DNA from: CAUZFZ01 sp963579025
GTDB taxonomy: Bacteria; Planctomycetota; Planctomycetia; Planctomycetales; Planctomycetaceae
Assembly: GCA_963579025.1 (NCBI GenBank)
Contig: CAUZFZ010000135.1
Coordinates: 1-30,917 of the forward strand
Reading direction: 5' to 3'
DNA length: 30,917 nucleotides
This document shows, in pieces, positions 6,784 to 16,900 of this stretch. Within the stretch, counting starts at the first letter, position 1; the number at the start of each line of letters is the position of its first letter. The notes below the pieces were generated by a model. It saw nothing but the letters and a program-made list of their open reading frames with translations, was not told where the DNA came from and did no database searches. The position numbers and the translations under genes were made by a program.

Positions 6784-9238
6784 TCATGGACTGGGAATCA
6801 GCTTTCGTTTCAAGGGCGGACTGTTCGCGCGCCTGCAGGTTACGTGATCGAAGCTGGTCTTGGGGCAAATCGGAAAACGGATCAAGCACTGTCAGGAAGA
6901 GCGGTCCGTGATCCGGACCGCTTGCCGCCGGCACGATGTGAAACTCGCAGCCGGATTCCACGTCTTCATCCATCAGTTTCCGGAATCTGTTCCAGTAGAC
7001 AAGCTCAAGGCCATATTGACGTCCGAGTCTGAACTCGGCCAGTGCTCGTTTGCTCCAGAGTCGCAGCGCGTCGTCTTCAGACGCTCTGAGTACGCGACCC
7101 AGAAAGACGCAGATTTCAGGAGCCAGCACGCCACGCTCGATTCCTTCAGGGCACTCGTCGAGCAATAGTCGTATGTAATCGGCGTCGATTTTCTTTTCGC
7201 GGCCCTGCATCATCACGCTCAAAGACGCCTGTGCCAGAACAAGATTGACGGTCGGGACGGGCTGCGGCGATTGTCGCCGCAGTTTCTCCATCACTTCGAC
7301 AGCCCCAACGTAGTCGCCACCGCGAAAGCGACAAAAGCCCAGCAGAGTTTGCGACTTGTCGGATTCCAATCCGCTCTCAAATGCCGCGTCCAATGTTGAT
7401 GCCGCAGCCCGGTAATTCCCGGCTGCCATTAGACAAACGGCTTTAACGACCCCGGTGTCCGGTGTCCCGTCAGCCTTGAGCTGATCACCGAGCAACCCCG
7501 CTTCGCTCGCCCGGTCCAGTTGAATCAGCGAACGAATCCAGCCGACGAACGCACCCTTGTGGCCGGTGTCATGCAGAAAAGCAGTCTTGAAGTGCGACAG
7601 TGCGTCCCGAAACGCTGCAACCGCATCGTCACGCTTGCCTGGCACACCGTCCTGGCGAATCAGGAGTCCCCGTTGATATGCCGCGAGCCCTTCATCAACA
7701 AGCTGCTGAGTCTGACTGTCAGGTCCATCGGGAACCAGGACTGCACTGGCTGTTCGATCCGCGGCGTCTTCTGCCGGACGCGGAAGCAGGCCGGGAACCG
7801 CAAGTCCGGCCGCCCGCAATTCTTGTTTCGTGGCAGCCGGGCTGTATTCGCCGAGGGGCAGAAGCGTCGCCAGTAGCACTGCCGCTACCGCTGTGATACC
7901 CAGCCATATCCTCGTGCCGGGAGCCATTCGTGCCGGATGAGTGCGGTGTCGCAGTGCAACAAGCTGTTCAGCCAAAGCCTGCGCATCCTGTGGTCGTTCT
8001 CGTGGGTCGTAACTAAGACACGCGCGGATCAACTCATCGAATGCGGGATCAACCTGCGGATTGGAGACTCGAATCGGTTCTACCGGAGTCTTTCGAATCT
8101 CAAGCAGATGTTGAATCCCATTGTCGGCGGACTGCACCTCGCCAAACGGGAGCCTTCCGGTGAGCAACTGATAGACGGTGGCGCCTATTCCGAAGACATC
8201 CGTGTGGGGGCCGATTTCCGCATACCCCTCTCCGGCAAATGCGCGAATCTGCTCTGGAGCCATGTATGGAAGAGTACCACCAACGTTCGCCGGACTGCCC
8301 TTGGCGCTGTGCCGGAAGGCGACATTGAAGTCGATAACGATTGGTAGACCTTCAGGCGTCACCAGCACGTTACTCGGCTTGATGTCACAGTGGACAATGT
8401 CCTGCTCATGCGAAGCGGCAACGGCATTCGCCATGCCGATCGTCAAGTCGTGTGCCCATTCCCTGAATTGTCCGTGCGCCCACAGTGGAACGTCACGCTC
8501 GATCTGATTTCGCTGTGAGACCTCGTTCCAGACCTGTTGTGATGTGTTCGGGCACCCGCTTTGCCACGCACGACGCAGCACGTCATGCAGTGTCGTGCGG
8601 CTGGCGAACGGCATACAGATCGCCACCAGGCCAAGTTGTGGAACCTGGCGTACGTAATGCACGATCCCAAGCCCGCTGTGCTGCAGGTCGGCCAATGTAC
8701 TCGCTTCGTGCGTATCGTTGCGGCAAATCTTGACGGCCACTCGTCGGTTTTCGTACTCAAGATCCTCAGCCAGAAACACGCGTGAGAATCCACCACGCCC
8801 CAGTGGCTCGACCAGTCGCAGGCCTGCGATTTCATCGCCCAGCACCGGCCATTGAATCTCGTCGGTCGACGGGGCTTCGAGGACATCGCGAAACCAGTCG
8901 GTCATGTCCTCAATGGCGTGCTCGAACAGCAGGGAATCCAGCAGTTCGGAATGCACGCGAGGAAATCGCTGCGCGAATAATGTCGCCGAGACGTCTTCGC
9001 CCGCGTCGCGGCGATCGGCGAATTCTTCGACGGCCAGATCGATCATGGACCGGTCAGAATTCGCCAGTTCGGGGTGCGATTCGAGAACTCGATCGACACG
9101 AAAGGGGGTGCTGTCCGGCCAGTCCCAGATCACCTGGCTGACCAGACTCTGTGCCACATCGGGCAGCGTTCGCGCTGACTGCGGTTTCTTAGTCGAATCA
9201 ACCGCAGCCAGGCCGATTTTCCGCAGGAGTCCAATCAT
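6767..9238 (-). CDS. Transmembrane Ser/Thr protein kinase with TPR-like C-terminal region
   Basis: The 823-residue protein has an N-terminal segment (1-135), a kinase domain (about 136-415), a transmembrane helix (about 441-461, GITAVAAVLLATLLPLG) and a helical extracytoplasmic part resembling TPR repeats (about 500-760). Kinase landmarks are the glycine loop LGRGGFSRVFLAE, the lysine in VAVKICR, HCDIKPSNVL (catalytic loop), DFN in place of DFG, and GTLPYMAPEQI. The HCD replaces the common HRD, so it is a non-RD kinase. The ECF sigma gene lies 35 bases upstream in the same direction. Such sigma/kinase pairs are frequent in planctomycetes, where phosphorylation is thought to modulate the sigma factor or its regulon. 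The direct partner here is inferred from position. Confidence 0.92.
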   Translation of the reverse strand: MIGLLRKIGLAAVDSTKKPQSARTLPDVAQSLVSQVIWDWPDSTPFRVDRVLESHPELANSDRSMIDLAVEEFADRRDAGEDVSATLFAQRFPRVHSELLDSLLFEHAIEDMTDWFRDVLEAPSTDEIQWPVLGDEIAGLRLVEPLGRGGFSRVFLAEDLEYENRRVAVKICRNDTHEASTLADLQHSGLGIVHYVRQVPQLGLVAICMPFASRTTLHDVLRRAWQSGCPNTSQQVWNEVSQRNQIERDVPLWAHGQFREWAHDLTIGMANAVAASHEQDIVHCDIKPSNVLVTPEGLPIVIDFNVAFRHSAKGSPANVGGTLPYMAPEQIRAFAGEGYAEIGPHTDVFGIGATVYQLLTGRLPFGEVQSADNGIQHLLEIRKTPVEPIRVSNPQVDPAFDELIRACLSYDPRERPQDAQALAEQLVALRHRTHPARMAPGTRIWLGITAVAAVLLATLLPLGEYSPAATKQELRAAGLAVPGLLPRPAEDAADRTASAVLVPDGPDSQTQQLVDEGLAAYQRGLLIRQDGVPGKRDDAVAAFRDALSHFKTAFLHDTGHKGAFVGWIRSLIQLDRASEAGLLGDQLKADGTPDTGVVKAVCLMAAGNYRAAASTLDAAFESGLESDKSQTLLGFCRFRGGDYVGAVEVMEKLRRQSPQPVPTVNLVLAQASLSVMMQGREKKIDADYIRLLLDECPEGIERGVLAPEICVFLGRVLRASEDDALRLWSKRALAEFRLGRQYGLELVYWNRFRKLMDEDVESGCEFHIVPAASGPDHGPLFLTVLDPFSDLPQDQLRSRNLQAREQSALETKADSQSMIAHTR

Positions 9239-9273
9239 GCGTTTATCTCGTGGGTTGCATGCGTGCGAGCACG

Positions 9274-9873
9274 TCAGATGCCATCGTCACCGTTCGTTCG
9301 ATCCGCGAACGCATCTCGAAACTGTTTCAGGATATATCTCACGCCTCGCTCGCTGTAATCCGTGCGTGCCGCAATTTCTTCGCTTGTGTGTCCCAGTCGC
9401 CGCAATTCGAGAATGGTCCGCTTCTCTTGTGACAGTCCTTTTATGCGAGCTTCCCATTCTTCTTCGAGTGAAACCATAGCGCTGGGCGTCGGATCGCTGG
9501 CGGCCAACTGATACCGATCACCCAGTTCCGTCCCCGGCAATGGCACGGTCTCACGACGATTCTGATTTCGACCGGCAACCTCGCGTTGCTTGTCGATCAG
9601 CTTGTTCGCCGCAACCCGGGCCAGAAATCGCATCAGGTGTTCGGGTGACTCCATCTCGGCGACTCGATCGCGGTGGGCAAAGATCGAGCCCCAAACCGAC
9701 TGCAGACAGTCCTCTGTGCTGTAAGCGAGTCGCACGCGTCGGCTTCGAACCCGCCTGCGGATCGCGTTGATCAAATGCGGTCCGTATTCGTCGACGATCT
9801 GCTCGGCGGCAGACTCATCCCCATCCTGCAGTCGATCCAGCAATTCACGGAAGTCGTCACGGCGTTCGATCAT
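9274..9873 (-). CDS. ECF RNA polymerase sigma factor
   Basis: The 199-residue protein has the two-domain layout of extracytoplasmic-function sigma factors. Region 2 (about residues 10-100, with EDCLQSVWGSIFAH and the LARVAANKLIDKQR helix) binds the -10 element and core polymerase. Region 4 (about 140-195, LSQEKRTILELRRLGHTSEE and the HTH ERGVRYILKQFR) recognises the -35 element. No anti-sigma gene is adjacent. Instead the next gene is the transmembrane kinase, 35 bases downstream, which suggests control by phosphorylation or by interaction with the kinase. It is the first gene of the minus-strand run sigma / kinase / pseudouridine synthase. Confidence 0.92.
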   Translation of the reverse strand: MIERRDDFRELLDRLQDGDESAAEQIVDEYGPHLINAIRRRVRSRRVRLAYSTEDCLQSVWGSIFAHRDRVAEMESPEHLMRFLARVAANKLIDKQREVAGRNQNRRETVPLPGTELGDRYQLAASDPTPSAMVSLEEEWEARIKGLSQEKRTILELRRLGHTSEEIAARTDYSERGVRYILKQFRDAFADRTNGDDGI

Positions 9874-10101
9874 TTATGCCCTCGGGATTTCCGGATTCCA
9901 CTGGATGTGCGGATTATCCACGCGATGCATTCAGATGTTCAAGCTTCGACTGAGTGCCTGAACTGTTTTTGGGTCGAGTGGTGCGGATTATACGGGCATC
10001 ACTCCTTCTCCGATGACTGGTTCATGCCCCTTACCGAAATCATCACACCTCATCCAAACGAGAATCATGTAATTGCGGCCCCTCAGAAGTCGCTGGGCAA
10101 C
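9874..10101. promoter_or_regulatory. Leader of ECF operon with duplicated TGCGGATTAT
   Basis: The 10-base word TGCGGATTAT occurs at 9908-9917 and again at 9982-9991, 74 bases apart, upstream of the ECF sigma gene. Read on the minus strand, the second copy forms a TATAAT hexamer (9992-9987) that could be a -10 box for the sigma gene. No good -35 match was seen at 17 bases. ECF genes are often autoregulated, so the duplication may mark two regulated promoters. This is inference. Confidence 0.3.
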
Positions 10102-10145
10102 AAAAAAACGGGGTGGCGGTCAGGAACTGTCCTGCCGCCACCCCG
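10102..10145 (-). terminator. Intrinsic terminator of the von Willebrand A gene
   Basis: On the minus strand an 11-bp GC-rich stem (10135-10145 with 10109-10119) is extended by an inner 5-bp stem and followed by seven Ts (10108-10102). It begins 26 bases after the stop codon of the von Willebrand A gene, so it is very likely its transcription terminator. Confidence 0.9.
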
Positions 10146-10170
10146 GTTACGATTTCGACTCGCGTTCAGC

Positions 10171-12390
10171 CTAATAGTTAGGCAACTTCGGTTTGGGCTT
10201 GGGCTTGGGAGCCACCTTCGGTGCTGCTTTCTTCTGCTCGGCCGCCAGCAAAATGGCTCGTCGTTTCTTATTGTTGGCGTTGTTGTTGTTCCGTCGCGGC
10301 GGCGGCGGCGGAATGAAACGTTGAGCAATCGTAATGCCCATGCCGTCCTTCAACTCGCGTGCCGCCATGACGGCCCAAGGGGTCCCTGGTGCTTCGTCAA
10401 CAACCCGCTTCAACAGCGCCTCGGCCTTCTCTGCGACCTTCTTCATGTTGCCTGCGTAGTTGATCTTGCTGGACGGCTTCACAATCCAGTGATTCGATTT
10501 CGTCTGGACATCCTGATTGCTGAGATTCGTTTTCATCCACGCAAAGGCGAAGTTGTATTCCAGACAACGCACACGCTGTGCCAGCAGACGGCCATAACTC
10601 AGGCAGAAGTTCATGCGCCAGCGTTCGGATTCTTCGCCTCCCAGTGCATCTTCAATCCCGTCCGGGAATGCCTGCAGTACTCGGTCGAGCATCAACTGGC
10701 TGCGGGCCACCGACCTTTGCGCGTTGCTGGCAGACTGGCGGAAATTCTGCGGCGTCACTCGCAGATCGAGGGTTGGAGTCCCGCCCGCTTTATATTCCCG
10801 GCTCAGAAACGACGCTCGAACGATCGCTTCCCGGATCGGTCGCTTCCGGATGTCTCTCGCATAGTCATCCAGGCTGCTGTAACCGTAGTCGGGAATGAAC
10901 GGCTTCAATGACACGTCATCGAAAACTCCCAGCGGTGTCAGGCCGCTCATGGTGGTCATGTTGCTCATGAAGTACACGCCGCCGGTTTCATGAACCAGAC
11001 GGGCGAGAGCGTACGGAGCAAAGCCAGACGAGAGATACGTGTACTGTTGGCCGCTGTACCAGAAGGGAATCGAAACATTTTCGATCACGGCAGTCTCCGG
11101 ACCGAGATTAATTGGCAGATTGTAAGTCTGCCCGTCTTCCGGCGCGACGTACGGCACGAAGCCCTTCTGGCGTCCGAAGACCGCTGCCGGTCCGATGACA
11201 TAGGCCTTCGCACCGTGCCGTTGGCAAAGTGCGACCGCCGGTTCCAGTGATTCGGAGAAGTCATCGCCGGATTCGTCGGTCACGGCCACAACCATGATTC
11301 GACGGTGCTGTTGCACTCGAAATCGCGACCAGGTCGACACGACGTGCTTCACGGCCGTGAAAATGTTCTCCCGGCCGCTTGGGTCGATCGGTGCGTTCTG
11401 CACGGCATTCAGGATGGTCTCAAAGTCCTCAGTCGGATTCGGAGTCAGAAACTCAGTCTTCGAGCCGAACGCAACCACTCCCGTCAACAGCGGAATCTCG
11501 CGTCGCGGGATTTGCTCGCTGTTCTCAAGTGCGTCCAGTTCTCCGTAGATGCGGCGGAGTCGCGTGCCGATGATCTGCTTCTGTTTTTTAAGGCTCCCGG
11601 AAGCGTCGAGCAGCCAGACAAGCAGCACGCGCTTCTCCTGCAGGTTGTTGGCGACTTCCCAGGTCACGCGGTCCAGCGCGGATTCGAGTTGAATCATGGC
11701 CTGCCCATTGGTGCCCTTGACGACAACGCGCTCGTCAACTTCGACGCCTTCGGGAATGTCATACACGTTCAATTCGCGAGCTTCAGGAATCAGCTCGTCC
11801 AGTGGACGCGGGGCGTTCTCGACTTTGGGCGTCATCGTCTGACTCAAGCCAACACTGGCGGCATTGACGACTTCGCGGACTTCAAGCTCTCGGTCGTTCG
11901 GATTCGCCAGTTCGTACTTGACGACTTCGAGCTCTTCCGGCTTGTCGTCTTCTTCGGTCACAATGTGCGAATCGATCGGCGGATCGTAGTAGTGCGGCTC
12001 TTCTTCAACGTTCATCTGAGCCAGATTCATCAGCAGCCAGACATGCACAATCACGCTGGCGACCGTACCGGCCATACTGCCTCGGCTCGCATCCGAAATT
12101 CCGTCGTCTTCGTCCGCAACTTCCAGATCGACGATCTCTAGGTCGAACTGCGGAGCTGGACTCCAGCCGGTTAAGCCCTCGGTCTCGACAGGAGAGTGAC
12201 TCAACAGATCGTCGTGTAGCGGATCGTTGTCCACCAGTTCATCGACGGGATCGTCGCCGAAACCGGCCGAAGCTTCGAAGCCATCGGATTCCGCGCTGTC
12301 GCCTTCGTCGAGCTCGGACTCATTCCACCCGCCGAGATCGTCGTCAGCGTCAAAACGATCGGCATCATATCCGTTCGGAGTTACGGCCAT
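10171..12390 (-). CDS. Single-pass membrane protein with von Willebrand factor A domain
   Basis: The 739-residue protein has a very acidic N-terminal region (about 1-100), one hydrophobic segment (about 106-125, VASVIVHVWLLMNLAQM) and a von Willebrand A domain starting near residue 255. Its metal-ion-dependent adhesion site is visible as DASGS in LLVWLLDASGSLKKQ. The C-terminal part has no recognised domain and ends in an odd tail: IPPPPPRRNNNNANNKKRR, then a Lys/Pro/Ala stretch and LPNY. Start ATG 12390 is chosen over the longer frame to 12459 because GGAGAG lies 5 bases before it. A strong terminator follows the gene and the next gene is divergent, so it forms its own transcription unit. 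Function is unknown; protein-protein assembly at the membrane is a reasonable inference. Confidence 0.85.
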   Translation of the reverse strand: MAVTPNGYDADRFDADDDLGGWNESELDEGDSAESDGFEASAGFGDDPVDELVDNDPLHDDLLSHSPVETEGLTGWSPAPQFDLEIVDLEVADEDDGISDASRGSMAGTVASVIVHVWLLMNLAQMNVEEEPHYYDPPIDSHIVTEEDDKPEELEVVKYELANPNDRELEVREVVNAASVGLSQTMTPKVENAPRPLDELIPEARELNVYDIPEGVEVDERVVVKGTNGQAMIQLESALDRVTWEVANNLQEKRVLLVWLLDASGSLKKQKQIIGTRLRRIYGELDALENSEQIPRREIPLLTGVVAFGSKTEFLTPNPTEDFETILNAVQNAPIDPSGRENIFTAVKHVVSTWSRFRVQQHRRIMVVAVTDESGDDFSESLEPAVALCQRHGAKAYVIGPAAVFGRQKGFVPYVAPEDGQTYNLPINLGPETAVIENVSIPFWYSGQQYTYLSSGFAPYALARLVHETGGVYFMSNMTTMSGLTPLGVFDDVSLKPFIPDYGYSSLDDYARDIRKRPIREAIVRASFLSREYKAGGTPTLDLRVTPQNFRQSASNAQRSVARSQLMLDRVLQAFPDGIEDALGGEESERWRMNFCLSYGRLLAQRVRCLEYNFAFAWMKTNLSNQDVQTKSNHWIVKPSSKINYAGNMKKVAEKAEALLKRVVDEAPGTPWAVMAARELKDGMGITIAQRFIPPPPPRRNNNNANNKKRRAILLAAEQKKAAPKVAPKPKPKPKLPNY

Positions 12391-12425
12391 GGGACTCTCC
12401 GTGCAGTCTGATTTTTCAGAACAGC

Positions 12426-13760
12426 TTGCGTGACACTGAGTTCCGTCCGAGGTCACCATTCACACAGGCTCACCAGAGTAGCAGTTCCAGTGTTCGTCGG
12501 CAAAACAGAAAACGGGCGGTAATAACGGGAGCTGACGGGATAGAGGGGCTACAGGCGGATTCGACTGCAACTTACACCTACTTGCGAGTTTACGACGTTT
12601 TTGCAGAATTCACGCCCAGACATCGTGCGGTCGGCTTGCCATCCCGTGGCTGCGTTCCCAATCTGCGTCCTGAGATCGAAACTGATCTGGCATCTCTTCG
12701 AGGTAAAAGCGTGTCTGAAGTCGTCCTGCACACGATCAACGCCACCCGGGTTTCCGCGGCCGATCTGACAGAGCAGCTGCGGCATCCACAGATGTCGGAG
12801 ATCGATTACGTTGTATTTATCTTCGACGGATCCGCGTACACCCCTGCGGACCTTGCGCGATCTGTCGGCAGGCTTGATGTCGATGAAGACGGCTGTACCT
12901 TTGGCCTCGTTGCCACGCCAGATACCGAGGACGTGACGTACGTCTGGGATCACCTTCCGCCTGGACTTGCCAGTCTCATTGTTCCTCCTTCCAGCCGGTG
13001 TCCGCTCGCAGCGCGTCGTGAAGCAGCGCTCAAGCTGGGGTTCCGAAATGTCCCTTCTCCCATCTGGGACCTGCTGATTCGTGCCGACGCGATGGGCCAG
13101 GCGACTCATCTGCCGCTGACACCGCACCAGATGGAGCAGGAGTCATACGATTCGTATGACGACTCCTATGACGAACAGGACGATGATTCGCCCGACCTTC
13201 CAGTGTCGCCAAACGCGGACGGGCTGCCGGACCTGGCACCAAAATGGCCACCCCGTGCAAAACACTGGCTGGCGGATTACATCGCCGGACTGCGGGCCAA
13301 CGACCAGTTGCCCGGCGGGAAATCCTCAGTCGATGCGACAGCACTTAACGCGGGAATCTGGCAGGTGCATGATTTTCTCGATGAAAGTCACGATCTTGCC
13401 CAGAGCATTCAGGGACAGGGAACGGACTCCAGTGGTGATTACTGGCACGCGATCATGCATCGTCGTGAGCCGGACTACGTCAACGCAAAGTATTGGTTCC
13501 GCCGAGTCGGCCGGCATCCGGTATTCGACGAACTCGCGCTCGCTGCCGGGTTGATTCTGGATCAATCCACAGCCGCAGAGGCAACGACATGGAAATCAAG
13601 ACTCGGAGTCACCGAGCGATGGGACGCGAACGCATTCATCGACCTGTGTGAATCAGCCGCAACAGGCCGTGCCCCGGAACTCGCAGAGGCGGCGCGAAAG
13701 ATCCAATGGGCGGAAATTCTGCTGCTGCTCGGTCACTGCACGCGTCAGGCGATACTGTAA
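12426..13760 (+). CDS. Hypothetical protein divergent from von Willebrand A gene
   Basis: A frame of 444 codons with consistent protein character from about residue 53 onward. I do not recognise a known domain. Visible parts are an alpha/beta-looking N-terminal half (VVFIFDGSAYTPADLARSVG, FGLVATPDTEDVTYVWDHLP), an acidic Tyr/Asp/Ser linker (about 240-258) and a conserved-looking C-terminal part with YWHAIMHRREPDYVNAKYWF. The start is uncertain. The frame opens with a TTG at 12426, only 36 bases from the divergent start, and the first 50 residues look like non-coding sequence. A TTG near 12582 could be the true start. No ribosome binding site decides it. Confidence 0.7.
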   Translation: MRDTEFRPRSPFTQAHQSSSSSVRRQNRKRAVITGADGIEGLQADSTATYTYLRVYDVFAEFTPRHRAVGLPSRGCVPNLRPEIETDLASLRGKSVSEVVLHTINATRVSAADLTEQLRHPQMSEIDYVVFIFDGSAYTPADLARSVGRLDVDEDGCTFGLVATPDTEDVTYVWDHLPPGLASLIVPPSSRCPLAARREAALKLGFRNVPSPIWDLLIRADAMGQATHLPLTPHQMEQESYDSYDDSYDEQDDDSPDLPVSPNADGLPDLAPKWPPRAKHWLADYIAGLRANDQLPGGKSSVDATALNAGIWQVHDFLDESHDLAQSIQGQGTDSSGDYWHAIMHRREPDYVNAKYWFRRVGRHPVFDELALAAGLILDQSTAAEATTWKSRLGVTERWDANAFIDLCESAATGRAPELAEAARKIQWAEILLLLGHCTRQAIL

Positions 13761-13995
13761 GCGGGTATGCCGCCGCTGACCGTTTTCGACGCTACGTCAG
13801 GATCTTATCGATCTCGAAACGATGACACGCAGCCAAATCGTGAAGGCGAAATGACGAATCGCTGTCGCCCTCGTTACCAGACGACAGCAAAACTTCTGTC
13901 ACGAGGCAGGTCTAGCCGTTTCAAATGGCTGACGGACGACGCCAGCGTCGCTCCGAATTACATGCTGGACTCTGTCGATTCGAACATGAGCACTT

Positions 13996-16900
13996 CTATC
14001 CGACGACCGTCAGCCGGCTGACTCCGCCGCCGGTCGGCGTGACTCGGATTTGAGCGGTAATCCGCTCTTTCAACAGTTCGACGTGCGAGATGACCCCGAT
14101 CGTCTTGTGGCTCGTCTGCAGCCCTTCGAGTGCCGCAACCGCGATGTCCAGCGTGTCGGGATCCAGTGAGCCGAAGCCTTCGTCAATGAACAGGGAATCG
14201 ATCTTCACATTCCGACCGGCCAGGTCCGACAGGCCCAGCGCCAGCGCCAGGCTGGCGATGAAGCTCTCGCCCCCGGAAAGACTCCGCATCGGTCGCCGAG
14301 TGCTGGCCTGATGCTGATCGACGATCTCCAGGTCGAGTGTCTCGCCCGCGATCCGCTGCAGTCGATACCGGTCTGACAACTTACTCAGATGCCGATTCGC
14401 CAGACGAACCAGAACGTCGAGCGACAGCCCCTGCGCGAACAAACGAAATCGCTTGCCGTCGGCCGAGCCAATCAGCCCTTTTAATCGTCGCCACGATTCG
14501 AGCGCTCGTCCCTCTGCCTCGACCTCCCGCGTTCTGTCCTGAACCAGTTTCCGATTCCTGTCGTCGGTCTGGATCGCGACCTGATGCTGCGCGATCTGTT
14601 GCGTCAACTCGTCCAGTTCCAATGCCTGGTTCGTTCCCTGTTCGCGTTGCGCAGCCAGCTTTTCGCCAGTGGACGTCTCTTGCTGTCGCAGATCACTGAT
14701 GTCTTCACTGACCTTCTCGAGTTTACCGCGATTCTCGCTGACATCGTTCTGGAGATCAGTCTGCTCCTGTTCAATAGCCGTCGCTTCCTCGCTTGATAGC
14801 AAAGCGGCACGCAACGCCGTGATGTCCTCGAAGCCTGTCTGTGCGAGTCTTCGTACCAGGTCTTCCTGCGAATTCTGCAACTTCAATTCGTCCCTCTGTA
14901 GTGCCTTCTCGCGTTCAGCTGATTTGACGGACGCTGCTTCCTGGACCGTACGACATGCTTCAATCTCGTGGTCTGCATCCTTTGTCGACTTCCAGCGTGA
15001 TTCGTGTTTGGCGGCCATGGCCTTGAAGTCCCCCGCGGCCTCCCCGGCTTCGTCCCGTGCTTCATTGGAATGCGGCGGAATCGCGGCGGCCAGTTGGTGG
15101 TACCTCTCGGCCGCCACCTTCAGCGCAGCCCGGTCCGCATCCAGCGACTTCAATTCACTTTCAATTGCTTTCAGTGAATCACCAATCGCCCGCTGTTTCT
15201 TCTCGGCTTCGTTCCAGGCTTTGACTCGTTCGCTAAGCGTCTCGCGCAATATGTCTTCGCGACCGGGTTCAGGCACGGCCTGATCGGCGGGAAGAAACGC
15301 TTCCAACCTGCCTCGGACGTCCGCTTCGGCCTTTGCGACGTCCGTCCGGGAAGCCGCCAGTTCCTTGTCAACAGCCTCGATGTCCTTTTTCACCGAGTCG
15401 AGCCCGGACTGCTCGCCTTTGAGACTGGCCTGGCACACCCGAACTTCACCCGCTGCCGCCATCACGGCCTTTTCGATCAAGTCGATTCCTTTCTGCGCTT
15501 CACGCAATTGATTCAGTTTTTCCGCCAGAGACTTGCCGAGAGTCGTCGTCCGGTCGAGTGCTTCATCCAGCATGGCCTGCGATGGGTCAGAAATCGCAAG
15601 TTCGTTCGCGGCCGCAACGACTTCCGCGTGTTTCGTAGCAATCGTCTTTTCCAATTCTGTTTGCTGACGTCGCGTCTGCTGGAGTTGAAGTGCACGTGCC
15701 TGCCAATGTTCCTTTGCCTTGTCACGTTGTGTTTCGAGCCTTCTGCGTTCTTCGGTGGCTGCTGTCAGCTTCCGTTCGTCAGCCTGCAGCGTTGATGCAC
15801 TGACAGGTAGAGCATCAACAAACGGATGTTCGAGCGAGCCGCACAGAGGGCACGTTTCGCCAGGCTTCAGTTGTGTTCGATGCTCTTCAAGTCCTGCAAC
15901 AAGTCGCCCGCGGTTGAGCGATTCCTGCAAAACTTCGACCAGCTCACTCTGCTGCTGCCAGCGGGCTGCTGCCTGCGTGTGAGACTCTTCAGTATCGGCG
16001 ACGGCAGTGACCTGAATCCTGCCAGTCGCTTCGTAAGCCTTCGAGTCCTGAACATGTTGATCATGCTCTTTGAGTTCTCGCTTCAGGCTTTCCAAACGTC
16101 GATATTGTTCGCGCTGGCGTTCGGTCTCTTCGTCCAAATCGGCGATGGTACGACCGTCTGCCAGAATGTTGTACGCGTGGCTGGCCTCCTGGGATTCGAC
16201 GTCCTTGGCCGCTTTGACCTTCTGCGCATCGTCGTGCTGCTGCGTAATCTTGCCAATGCTCACTTCCAGCGTCTGGCGTTTCTTCAGGTGGCCGTCTCTC
16301 CGAGCTACGAGACTCAACTGCAATGTCCGCCGGGAACTCAGGCCGGCAATTGCGGCGATGATTTCGCCGACGACCGCAGCCAGTTCGGTATCAACTGCGT
16401 GTTCAGCAATCCATTCCGTCACTTGCTTCTGTTCCCGCTCGCGTTCCGTTCGCCGCTCGTTCAAGCCTGCAGTTTTCTCGACCAGTTCGTTGTCCAGACG
16501 TGCAGTCAGAGCTGAGCCCGACCGGAACGCAACTCGCAACTCGTCCGTGTGACGTCGCACTTCACCCTTGGCGTCGTCCAGCGACTTCCTGGCCGTCACC
16601 GATGACCGTTCCAGTTCATCGATCGAATGAATCGCCTCACGAAATGGAGACGCCTGCTTATGGAATGTCAGTCGTTGATATCTGGCCGCGAACTCTTCGG
16701 TCCGACGGTCAAGCATTTCTTTGTTGGATGCCAGGGCTTCCTGCTGTGCCAGCAGTTTCGTCAGCCGATCGCCGCGTTCAATGTCCTTCCGTAAAGATTC
16801 GACCGACGCCTTCAGGTCCTTTGATTGAGTCTCGCCGTCGGCGATTTCCGATTCAAACTGTGTGCGTTTGTCCGGCTCGAGGATGGCGATGTTCCGAATC

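Noticed and set aside
9673..10911. 412-codon plus frame across the ECF promoter region and the end of the von Willebrand A gene
   Set aside because: It crosses two real minus-strand genes and a minus-strand terminator, and its product has no recognisable feature.
11305..12141. 278-codon plus frame antisense to the von Willebrand A gene
   Set aside because: Mirror of a real coding frame; no start signal and no domain.
13761..13995. 84-codon plus frame at 13767-14021 between the unknown gene and sbcC
   Set aside because: It runs into the 3' end of sbcC, has no ribosome binding site and resembles no protein. The gap otherwise shows nothing notable.
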